Below are positions 1 through 4,938 of a stretch of DNA of 5,804 nucleotides, piece by piece. Location: NCBI GenBank assembly GCA_020850375.1, contig JADZET010000239.1, forward strand, positions 1 through 5,804, given 5' to 3'. Source of the DNA: Phycisphaeraceae bacterium (GTDB lineage: Bacteria > Planctomycetota > Phycisphaerae > Phycisphaerales > Phycisphaeraceae). The number at the start of each line of letters is the position of its first letter. The stretch's first letter is position 1. Position numbers and translations under genes: made by a program. Under the pieces are notes generated by a model, which searched no databases, had not been told where the DNA came from, and saw only the letters and a program-made list of their open reading frames with translations.

Positions 1-521
1 ACGCCGCCGGCGCCGCTCCACTGCCTGCCGATGACCGTGGAACTCGTGGTCAGTTGCCCTGCTTGCAGGTCATAGGTTCCGGATGACCCGGTATCCCAAC
101 CGACATTCAAGCCGAATTCCGGCCTTACGGTCCCACCGGTCTGCGTCACGGCGGCAGTGCCGTCCCTGCCCACTCTCATCACATTCGGCAGCAACTCACC
201 CCCTGCGATGGACAGCGTCATGGTCCCGCTGCCGGTGGCATCCAAGTTCACGTCGCCGAGTTCCGGGCCCAGCCCGGCGGCGTTGTAGCTGACGATCCGA
301 TCGACGGCATCCGCTTGGAGGAGCAAGACCTTGTCACCCGCCCCCGGCACCCCCGCCCCCCCCGGCCCGCCCGCCGTGGCCGACCAGTTCGCCGGATCGC
401 TCCAGTCCCCCGACCCGCCGACCCAGTAGCGGTCCGCGGCCAGCGTGGGCCGAGCCTGAAAGATCCAACAAGAGGCGATAATGACCAGGAACGCCGCAAG
501 CGACCGCTTCATGGAAGACAT
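1..521 (-). CDS. Secreted beta-strand-repeat (PEP-CTERM-like) protein, N-terminal part
   Basis: An exported, probably surface or extracellular protein of unknown function. The C-terminal end lies beyond base 1, so the gene is partial. Reading leftward it begins MSSMKRSLAAFLV. Residues 5-29 form a signal peptide: a basic start, the hydrophobic core LAAFLVIIASCWIF, and a likely cut near TLA/AD. Next comes YWVGGSGDWSDPANWS (residues 32-47), a motif that in planctomycete and verrucomicrobial exported proteins opens a beta-helix-like domain. Gly/Thr-rich rungs follow, such as AAVTQTGGTV and GSSGTYDLQAGQLT, as in proteins that often end with a PEP-CTERM sorting signal. That signal cannot be seen here. 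I chose the ATG at 521 over the in-frame ATG at 512 because GAGGG (532-528) sits 6 bases upstream of it. The gene is divergent from the rhodanese gene. The family call is from motif memory; secretion is well supported, the function is not. Confidence 0.85.
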   Translation of the reverse strand, partial: MSSMKRSLAAFLVIIASCWIFQARPTLAADRYWVGGSGDWSDPANWSATAGGPGGAGVPGAGDKVLLLQADAVDRIVSYNAAGLGPELGDVNLDATGSGTMTLSIAGGELLPNVMRVGRDGTAAVTQTGGTVRPEFGLNVGWDTGSSGTYDLQAGQLTTSSTVIGRQWSGAGG

Positions 522-548
522 GTGTGGCCCTCGTATAGCAAGGATGTC

Positions 549-581
549 ACTATAAATAACGCCATATCCGTCCTTTGTCAA
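549..581 (-). promoter_or_regulatory. Sigma70-type promoter for the secreted repeat protein
   Basis: On the minus strand a perfect -35 box TTGACA lies at 581-576. A TATTTA sequence (3 of 6 matches to TATAAT) follows at 558-553 after 17 bases. A closer -10 match, TATAGT (554-549), lies 21 bases from the -35 box, which is too far for a standard promoter. The site is in an AT-rich island (about 535-620) within GC-rich DNA, roughly 30 bases upstream of the start at 521. Position and the exact -35 box support it; the -10 assignment is ambiguous. Confidence 0.5.
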
Positions 582-695
582 GAGAATTCGACGAAAAAAT
601 AGATTTTCAAATAAGATATGCGCCGCAAGTTATGAGGTCTGACCGACGCTTACGCCACCAGCAGCACCTTCCCTGGCGATTTACCGGTCGCGCTC

Positions 696-1271
696 ATGCT
701 GCCTGGCGTATCATCCATCCATCGATCGCGTCAGCGAACAGATGGCAAACAAAAGGATGCTCTCTACACAGCCATGTTCCACCAATTCAATGGCACTTCC
801 AGCAGTACTCAGCCACTCTCTGGCGCTTCGTCAACCAAGCGGCATCATCGAAGCATTGGCTGGTTACTCCTCCTCGGGCTGCCAATCCTGCCCGCCACCG
901 TGTCCTGGCGGTCCCATATACCGAAGATATTGGCTCTGTCGACAAGACCGAGCGAAGTCGACCTAGCCCAGGCGCTGGCCTGGGACCGGCAGCAAATTTT
1001 GATCTGGGTCGATGCCCGCTCCGAAGCCGCCTATGCCCAGCAGCACATCCCCGGGGCGGTCCTGCTCAACGAGGACCGATGGGACGAGTTGTTCCCTGAG
1101 TTTTTCGTCCACTGGGGGCCGGAGCTGGAGGTGGTGGTCTATTGCGATTCCTCGCTTTGCGACGCCAGCCATCAGGTCGCCGAGCGGATGAGAAAAGACC
1201 TTCAGACCGACCGCGTTCATGTCCTGTACGGCGGCTGGGAGGCTTGGCTCAAGGCACAAGGTCGCGATTAG
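696..1271 (+). CDS. Membrane-anchored single-domain rhodanese-like protein
   Basis: A rhodanese-fold protein, likely a sulfurtransferase or sulfur/redox carrier held on the outer face of the cytoplasmic membrane. In the 191-residue reading, one hydrophobic segment (about 54-70, IGWLLLLGLPILPATVSW) follows the basic KRHHR, which suggests a signal anchor. The rhodanese domain covers about 87-191. It has DARSEAAY (106-113), HIPGA (117-121), the active-site loop YCDSSLCDAS with putative catalytic Cys150 and a second Cys155, and the closing GGWEAW (179-184). The active-site cysteine is therefore intact. The start is uncertain. ATG 696 gives the longest form; ATG 774 (27th codon) keeps the anchor and is equally plausible, and neither has a clear Shine-Dalgarno. 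Residues 1-52 are rich in Ser, His and Arg and may not be translated. Similar planctomycete proteins, as I recall them, often neighbour DoxX/MauE-like membrane genes; none is seen here. The natural substrate cannot be told. Confidence 0.88.
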   Translation: MLPGVSSIHRSRQRTDGKQKDALYTAMFHQFNGTSSSTQPLSGASSTKRHHRSIGWLLLLGLPILPATVSWRSHIPKILALSTRPSEVDLAQALAWDRQQILIWVDARSEAAYAQQHIPGAVLLNEDRWDELFPEFFVHWGPELEVVVYCDSSLCDASHQVAERMRKDLQTDRVHVLYGGWEAWLKAQGRD

Positions 1272-1288
1272 ATCAGTGAGAATGGGTC

Positions 1289-1319
1289 GGCTGCCTCATC
1301 ACTTGACGCGGAGTCAGCC
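1289..1319. terminator. Hairpin between convergent genes, possible terminator
   Basis: GGCTG-c-CTC (1289-1297) pairs with GAG-t-CAGCC (1311-1319) around a 13-base loop, giving eight pairs with one internal mismatch. It lies 18 bases after the rhodanese stop, in the short gap facing the XRE gene. No U-tract follows on either strand, so intrinsic termination is doubtful. It may be only a weak structure. Confidence 0.25.
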
Positions 1320-1356
1320 CTCGCCGGCCCTCTGACGATCTACATGGAGCTACATC

Positions 1357-1593
1357 TCACCTCCGTCTGACCACATTTCCAACCATCGGCATTAAATCCC
1401 CAGGCTGGACGCGCAGGGCCTTGGCCAGGCGTTCGATGGTCTCGAGGCGGACGTTGCGTTGGCCGCGTTCGATGAGGCTGATGTGGGTGCGGTGGAGCTT
1501 GGCCTGATTAGCCAGAGCTTCCTGGGACAGGCCCAGGCCCTCACGAACCTGGCGGACACGGTCGCCGAAGGCTTGGCGGTACTTGGTGCTCAT
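1357..1593 (-). CDS. Small XRE-family helix-turn-helix regulator
   Basis: A 78-residue cytoplasmic DNA-binding protein that is essentially one HTH_3 (Cro/C1-type) domain. Residues 7-70 cover the five-helix fold. SQEALANQAKL (23-33) is helix 2 and the turn, HRTHISLIERGQRN (34-47) contains the recognition helix, and LETIERLAKAL (50-60) with the QPGDLM segment closes the fold. The size and the SQEALA...ISLIERG pattern match stand-alone XRE regulators and restriction-modification controller proteins; no restriction or methylase gene is in the window. I start it at the ATG at 1593 (MSTKYRQAF) because alignment with the family begins there and the upstream in-frame residues look non-coding. No Shine-Dalgarno is visible. 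A palindrome 4 bases before the start codon suggests autoregulation. It could be the repressor of the neighbouring tail block, or unrelated to it. Confidence 0.9.
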   Translation of the reverse strand: MSTKYRQAFGDRVRQVREGLGLSQEALANQAKLHRTHISLIERGQRNVRLETIERLAKALRVQPGDLMPMVGNVVRRR

Positions 1594-1596
1594 ACA

Positions 1597-1607
1597 ACTT
1601 GACAAGT
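1597..1607. promoter_or_regulatory. Palindromic operator candidate
   Basis: ACTTG-a-CAAGT is a perfect 5+1+5 inverted repeat. It lies just upstream of the XRE start codon (1593) and overlaps the -35 box of the candidate rightward promoter. Small XRE proteins commonly bind such short dyads as dimers beside their own gene, so binding here could affect both divergent genes. This is inferred from position and symmetry only. Confidence 0.45.
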
Positions 1608-1626
1608 CTGACGGACCGGGCACAAT
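1599..1626 (+). promoter_or_regulatory. Candidate rightward promoter for the 78-residue gene
   Basis: A perfect TTGACA (1599-1604) is followed after 16 bases by CACAAT (1621-1626), which matches TATAAT at four positions. It faces the gene starting at 1729 and would give a leader of roughly 95 bases. The -35 box lies inside the palindrome at 1597-1607, so a protein bound there would block it. Confidence 0.4.
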
Positions 1627-1728
1627 CCGACGACAGACAAAGCGCAACAATGGCGGCTGACCATGCCGCCGGGCCAGCAGAGCGAAGTGGAGGGCGGGCA
1701 TATACCTGCGCCTGTTCTGGAGGTCGTG

Positions 1729-1965
1729 ATGGACCTGAGGCAGTCTGAAGATCCGATGCCTGACGCTCTCGACCCGCAAGACTCGCTGGCCGTCTTCTGG
1801 GTGCTCCAATTGGCGGAGGAGGGGCAGGCGACGGCCACGGTGGAGTACACCCCGGCGCCGGTGGAGGTCCGGCGCTACCTCGAGCAGGCGGATCGGCCGG
1901 CGCTGCGCGGGGTGCTCGTTGAGACGGTCTTGCGTCTGCGGAGGTTGGGCGGGGCGGCGGGGTGA
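1729..1965 (+). CDS. Hypothetical 78-residue protein
   Basis: I do not recognise the family. It is an acidic-to-neutral soluble protein with no signal peptide, membrane segment or cysteine. The middle and C-terminal half (SLAVFWVLQLAEEGQ, APVEVRRYLEQADRP, RGVLVETVLRLRRLGG) look helical. Reality is supported by strong G/C preference at third codon positions throughout, and by GGAGG at 1719-1723, 5 bases before the ATG at 1729. That start is preferred over the longer form at 1663, which has no ribosome site. It is divergent from the XRE regulator across a gap with a palindrome and a promoter-like site, and convergent with the tail block ending at 2017. The pairing suggests a gene controlled by the XRE protein, such as an anti-repressor, antitoxin partner or small phage protein. 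None of these is shown by its sequence. Confidence 0.6.
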   Translation: MDLRQSEDPMPDALDPQDSLAVFWVLQLAEEGQATATVEYTPAPVEVRRYLEQADRPALRGVLVETVLRLRRLGGAAG

Positions 1966-2016
1966 CCGGGGAAGGGAGGACGGTAGGATCCCGGCGGTGG
2001 GGCTGTCTGCTTCATC

Positions 2017-2424
2017 TCACCACTTCCCCTGCGGGCAAGCTTCGGACGCGATGTGGACCTTGGCGCTGAGGTGGCAGCCGCAGAGGCGGCAGAGGCCCAG
2101 GTCGAAGTGTTCGCAGGCGGTGCAGGTTTCCCACCGGCGGCGGGCGGTGGCGTCGTCGGCTTTGTCTAGGCCGAGGTAGGCTTTGGCCAGACCGACGGCG
2201 CCCTTAATGGGATTGCCGCGACAGTCGGTGGCGGGGGGCGAATCGGTCGAAACCCCTGAACGCGGAAGAGGCTCCGCATCGAACCGGCACTCCTGGCGCA
2301 CGAGCCGGGCGGTGGCGTCCCACTCGGCGATGGCGCTAACCCTCTCGTGATGCACTTGCACCACAAGCCCGCCGCCATCGGGGAATCGCACGGACACGCT
2401 CTCGGAGACGCGATCGTCGCTCAT
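2017..2424 (-). CDS. Phage-associated protein with C-terminal zinc-knuckle-like CPxGKW tail
   Basis: A 135-residue protein, last in the leftward tail block. The N-terminal 45 residues look like a small beta-rich unit (VSVRFPDGGGLVVQVHHERV). Residues 72-98 are helical. The end is a cysteine cluster: C101-x2-C104-x7-C112-x2-C115-x-C117-x12-C130, closing with CPQGKW at the extreme C-terminus. I know this C..C.......C..CGC....K.......CPxGKW arrangement from small phage and prophage proteins (similar to the DUF6171 type); it probably binds zinc. That match is from memory. Two further cysteines (46, 68) lie outside the cluster. The ATG at 2424 overlaps the stop of the preceding gene as ATGA, implying translational coupling. 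Its role in the particle or in host takeover is unknown. No convincing terminator follows its stop. Confidence 0.82.
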   Translation of the reverse strand: MSDDRVSESVSVRFPDGGGLVVQVHHERVSAIAEWDATARLVRQECRFDAEPLPRSGVSTDSPPATDCRGNPIKGAVGLAKAYLGLDKADDATARRRWETCTACEHFDLGLCRLCGCHLSAKVHIASEACPQGKW

Positions 2425-3008
2425 GAGCTGCTCACCGTGACTTGTCCGCCGTAGGCCACGACGTGGCCACTTGGCCCGCAGCCGGATGATGCTGTCTGCG
2501 GGCAGTTGCTGCTGGTCAGACTGTTCTGCACGATCGTGGTGCCGCTGCACAGCGGCTGGGTGGTCTGCCCCCGGAACAGAATCGCGTTGGGCCAGCCGGG
2601 CTCGTCTTCGCAGGTGCCATAAGAGGTCAGGCCGATCGTCCACAGGCCGCCGGAGCAACTGACGCAGGCGTACACCTCGAAGTCTTCGTCCAGTCGGCGG
2701 GTCGTGGCGCACGGCGGATCGTTGTTATAGATTTGGATGTCCAGCAGACCGATCTCGCTCGAACCGCTGCACCACCCGCTCGTGCAACTGATCGGTATCC
2801 AACCCGACTGGCCGCCCACAAGCCAGCGGGCGCTGTCGATGCCATCGCAGACGTAGCAACACGGCTGAATACCGGAGAAGCTCAGATGCAGTTGTGTAAT
2901 CCCGCCGCAGTTGCAGGGATTGGGCGGCGGCGGACAGCCGCGCGCGAGGTGCTTCCACGACGTGCGGAAGAGGTGCCCGGAGGCGGCGCGTTTGAGGTGC
3001 GGGCTCAC
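2421..3008 (-). CDS. Cysteine-rich protein of the tail block
   Basis: A 195-residue protein of unknown function with 15 cysteines spread from residue 25 to 177: 25, 32, 34, 50, 51, 54, 75, 80, 100, 115, 118, 133, 154, 169 and 177. Several form short pairs such as CNC, CCYVC and CVSC. The rest is rich in Gly, Ser, Thr and Trp, as in beta-rich secreted or particle-surface domains. The N-terminal 24 residues are basic and contain no hydrophobic signal peptide. I place the start at the GTG at 3008. It overlaps the previous stop as GTGA, and GGAGG lies 7 bases upstream. Any earlier start would run deep into the upstream gene. Its place after two probable structural proteins suggests a virion or adhesion component. 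Disulfides or bound metal are both possible; neither is proven. Confidence 0.78.
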   Translation of the reverse strand: MSPHLKRAASGHLFRTSWKHLARGCPPPPNPCNCGGITQLHLSFSGIQPCCYVCDGIDSARWLVGGQSGWIPISCTSGWCSGSSEIGLLDIQIYNNDPPCATTRRLDEDFEVYACVSCSGGLWTIGLTSYGTCEDEPGWPNAILFRGQTTQPLCSGTTIVQNSLTSSNCPQTASSGCGPSGHVVAYGGQVTVSSS

Positions 3009-3817
3009 GAGCAGGCCTCCGGCGTGTCGATGTTGAACTCGGTCTCGGCGCTGATGGCCAGGACCGCGCCGGTGGAGGAGATGGTCCAGTCGCGTTTGAA
3101 GGCCTTGAGCACCGGCGTCGCGAGGGTGTGGTCGTAGTAGGGCAGGCTGCACACGCTGAGGCGCACGCCGTTGTACGCGCCTTGATTCGTGACGTCCCAC
3201 GTCGTCGTGTTGGGCGAGCCGCCGTGATCGGACTCGCCGGTGAAGGTGAGGTTCAAAGGGTTAGTCGCCGTGCCGCGATCGCTGGCCGGCCCACGAAGGT
3301 TCACGATCGACCACTTCACGCCCGTGCCAGATTCCTTCCAGACGATGAAGGCCGCGCCGAGCACGCCGCTCTGCAAGTTCGCGGCGCTGCCTGAGGCCAC
3401 GTCGGCGTAGAGGTGCGATTGATTCTGGACGTTGATCCGCGCGGGGCATACGCCGGCGATGCACGCGGCGGCGATCTTGCCTGCCTTCACGGGTTCCAGC
3501 AGGGCAGCGAAGTTGGCGGTGTGCCCCGAACCAGGTGTGCCGCCGGTCAACACGACGCGATTCTTGAACTGCTCGAGCGCAGCCGTGGGCGTGAACAGCG
3601 GGCCGTTGATCCCGAGGATGTCGAAGCGGTCGCGGTCAGCGCCACTATCGTTGCGGATGGGAACGATCGTGGTCTGCGCAACGCCGGGGCGCGGCTGAGA
3701 GGCAACCTCCTGTTGGGCAGCGCGGTGCGCCCTGGCTGCGTCGATGAAAGCGTTGTAGGCCGTGGCGGGAATGGCCAACGGCTCGCCGGACTGGACTTTC
3801 TTCAGAGCGTCTCCCAT
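3005..3817 (-). CDS. Probable tail/virion structural protein, 270 residues
   Basis: No experimentally known family is recognised, but the sequence resembles a type I recall from planctomycete prophage-like clusters (not checked). The N-terminus is helical: MGDALKKVQSGEPLAIPA, then YNAFIDAARAHRAAQQ (21-36). A beta-rich body follows with RNDSGADRDRFDILGI (55-70), FKNRVVLTGGTP (84-95), ALLEPVKAGKI (105-115) and WKESGTGVKW (160-169). The C-terminal 90 residues are Thr/Ser/Asn-rich and beta-like, as in adhesive or fibre proteins. There is no signal peptide. The start at 3817 has only a weak GGATGG 5 bases upstream. Downstream it is coupled to the cysteine-rich gene by a GTGA overlap. Upstream it is separated from the 272-residue gene by a stretch occupied by an opposite-strand zinc-ribbon gene. 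Likely role: distal tail, baseplate or fibre part, inferred from gene order. Confidence 0.8.
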   Translation of the reverse strand: MGDALKKVQSGEPLAIPATAYNAFIDAARAHRAAQQEVASQPRPGVAQTTIVPIRNDSGADRDRFDILGINGPLFTPTAALEQFKNRVVLTGGTPGSGHTANFAALLEPVKAGKIAAACIAGVCPARINVQNQSHLYADVASGSAANLQSGVLGAAFIVWKESGTGVKWSIVNLRGPASDRGTATNPLNLTFTGESDHGGSPNTTTWDVTNQGAYNGVRLSVCSLPYYDHTLATPVLKAFKRDWTISSTGAVLAISAETEFNIDTPEACS

Positions 3818-3818
3818 A

Positions 3819-3845
3819 TTGCCATCCGAACGTCAGTGGTAAAAT
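3819..3845 (+). promoter_or_regulatory. Extended -10 promoter for the antisense zinc-ribbon gene
   Basis: TGGTAAAAT (3837-3845) fits the extended -10 pattern TGnTATAAT with one mismatch. TTGCCA (3819-3824) matches the -35 box at five of six positions, at a short 15-base spacing that an extended -10 tolerates. Transcription would start near 3852, about 18 bases before the ATG at 3870. This gives the opposite-strand gene its own signal inside the leftward block. Confidence 0.5.
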
Positions 3846-3869
3846 GCTGCCCAAGTTGGGAAGATCGAC

Positions 3870-4082
3870 ATGGCTGGACAAGTCGATGACAACAGGCAGG
3901 CGGAGTACGAGCGCCGCGCACCGGGCTGGGTCATTCGGTGTAAGCGGTGTGGGTTCGCCGAACCGTGGGGCAAGTTCGGCATTCGGCTTGGCGCGGAGTC
4001 ATGGAAGAAATGCACTACCGGCCGCTGTTCTCGCTGTGGACGGATTTGTTGCCACGCCATCGAGAAACGCAAAACAGCATAG
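3870..4082 (+). CDS. Small zinc-ribbon protein on the opposite strand within the tail block
   Basis: A 70-residue protein with a basic C-terminus. C24-x2-C27-G, then the aromatic segment EPWGKFGIRLG (31-41), then C53-x2-C56-G with extra cysteines at 48, 60 and 61. The pair of CxxC knuckles about 26 residues apart is a zinc-ribbon arrangement, so zinc binding is likely and nucleic-acid or protein contact possible. I recall similar short C..CG...PWG...C..C proteins from planctomycete phage-like regions (unverified). A partial ribosome site, GGGA (3858-3861), lies 8 bases before the ATG. An extended -10 promoter stands just upstream. It is transcribed against all its neighbours in the block and fills the gap between the 272- and 270-residue genes, like an independently expressed cargo (moron) gene. 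The complementary strand is also open over the same stretch (4102-3833); the cysteine motif is the main reason I favour this strand. Confidence 0.72.
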   Translation: MAGQVDDNRQAEYERRAPGWVIRCKRCGFAEPWGKFGIRLGAESWKKCTTGRCSRCGRICCHAIEKRKTA

Positions 4083-4098
4083 ATCACCTGCCCGTCGC

Positions 4099-4917
4099 TC
4101 ATGTGCCGATCCCCAGGTCGCTGAAGTCGCCCGAGTCGTAGACCTTCTCGACGTAAGCGGCGAGGGGGCGCTTGACCAGGGCTTTGGCCGTGGTGTCCTC
4201 GACGTCCTCGTAGCGGACCCACAGATACTCCCAGCCCTTCTTGGCGATGCCGGTGATGCTGCCGACGGTCAGGCCGGTGCGATTGGGCGAGGCGGCAAAG
4301 CTGTAGGTGATCTCCCAATCTTCGCCTGACGCACCCCCTCGCTTCGAGCCTGACGCGCCCAGGAACAGGCACTCCCCAGCGTTGAACCCCCGGAAGCTGC
4401 CACTGTTGAACTTTCCGGTGAGGCTGTACACCTTCCCCTTGTAGGTGCCTGTGACGTCGGCGTCGTCCTTGATATGCGTCTCGCTGAAGCGATAGACGGG
4501 GACCGTGATGTCCACGCCGTCGACCCCATCGCGCGTCGCCCCGATCGCCCCCTGGAAGTTCGGCGCCGTCCCCCCGGAAGGGGCGTAGCTGCCGATGGTC
4601 TGGAGGCTCTGGGTGATGTGCTGCGTGCCGCCGCCGGTGTCAAAGCTGTAGCTCGAGTCGCCAACGACGGGTGGATCGGAGTGCGTGATCCCGGCCCGGA
4701 TGTAGCGAACCGTGCCGAGCCAGATGCCGTTGTGCAGTTCCTCGACCTGGCAGTTGCCTGTGTCGCGGGAGATCGAGCCGATGGTCGTCGGCGCTGCGGC
4801 CAACAGTTCCGCCAACGCCTCAGCATGGTCGAGCGTGCCGCGCACGAGGTAGATGAGCTGTGCCTCGTCGCCGCTGACGGTCCGGCTCTGGTAGCGCTCT
4901 TCGACGGTGACGGGCAT
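4099..4917 (-). CDS. Probable tail/baseplate structural protein, 272 residues
   Basis: A conserved-looking, beta-rich protein that follows the tape measure gene after a 21-base gap. No named domain is recognised. Residues 1-45 (MPVTVEERYQSRTVSG, then the helix LDHAEALAELLAAAP) precede GIWLGTVRYIRAG (64-76), SYSFDTGGGTQHITQSLQTI (89-108), NFQGAIGATRDGVDGVDITV (120-139), LTGKFNSGSFRGF (166-178), the core EDWEITYSFAASPN (199-212), and KKGWEYLWVRYED (226-238). The pattern matches a protein I remember from planctomycete phage-like clusters (unverified). There is no signal peptide or membrane segment. Position directly after the tape measure is typical of distal-tail or baseplate proteins in long-tailed phages, so that is the inferred role. 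The ribosome site is weak (GGGG about 8 bases upstream). The stop at 4099 overlaps a leftward ATG as ATGA. Confidence 0.82.
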   Translation of the reverse strand: MPVTVEERYQSRTVSGDEAQLIYLVRGTLDHAEALAELLAAAPTTIGSISRDTGNCQVEELHNGIWLGTVRYIRAGITHSDPPVVGDSSYSFDTGGGTQHITQSLQTIGSYAPSGGTAPNFQGAIGATRDGVDGVDITVPVYRFSETHIKDDADVTGTYKGKVYSLTGKFNSGSFRGFNAGECLFLGASGSKRGGASGEDWEITYSFAASPNRTGLTVGSITGIAKKGWEYLWVRYEDVEDTTAKALVKRPLAAYVEKVYDSGDFSDLGIGT

Positions 4918-4938
4918 GATCGACCCCGGGAGTGTTGT

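Noticed and set aside
315..1099. Rightward open frames at 315-602 and 575-1099
   Set aside because: They overlap the signal-peptide repeat protein on the other strand and the rhodanese frame. Their products are Arg/Pro/His-rich with no motif.
1594..1809. Leftward extension of the XRE gene upstream of 1593
   Set aside because: The added residues are Arg/His-rich and match nothing in the XRE fold, which begins at MSTKYRQAF. They overlap the better-supported rightward 78-residue gene.
1357..1965. Toxin-antitoxin or restriction-modification controller system
   Set aside because: The XRE protein fits such systems in size, but the partner has no toxin motif and no nuclease or methylase gene is present. 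The genes are also divergent rather than in one operon.
1966..2016. Terminator between the convergent genes ending at 1965 and 2017
   Set aside because: Only a 5-base CCGGG/CCCGG pairing with a 19-base loop is present, with no U-tract.
3844..4329. Rightward 161-codon open frame
   Set aside because: It overlaps the zinc-ribbon gene in another frame and the end of the 272-residue gene. It shows no motif and looks like a high-GC antisense shadow.
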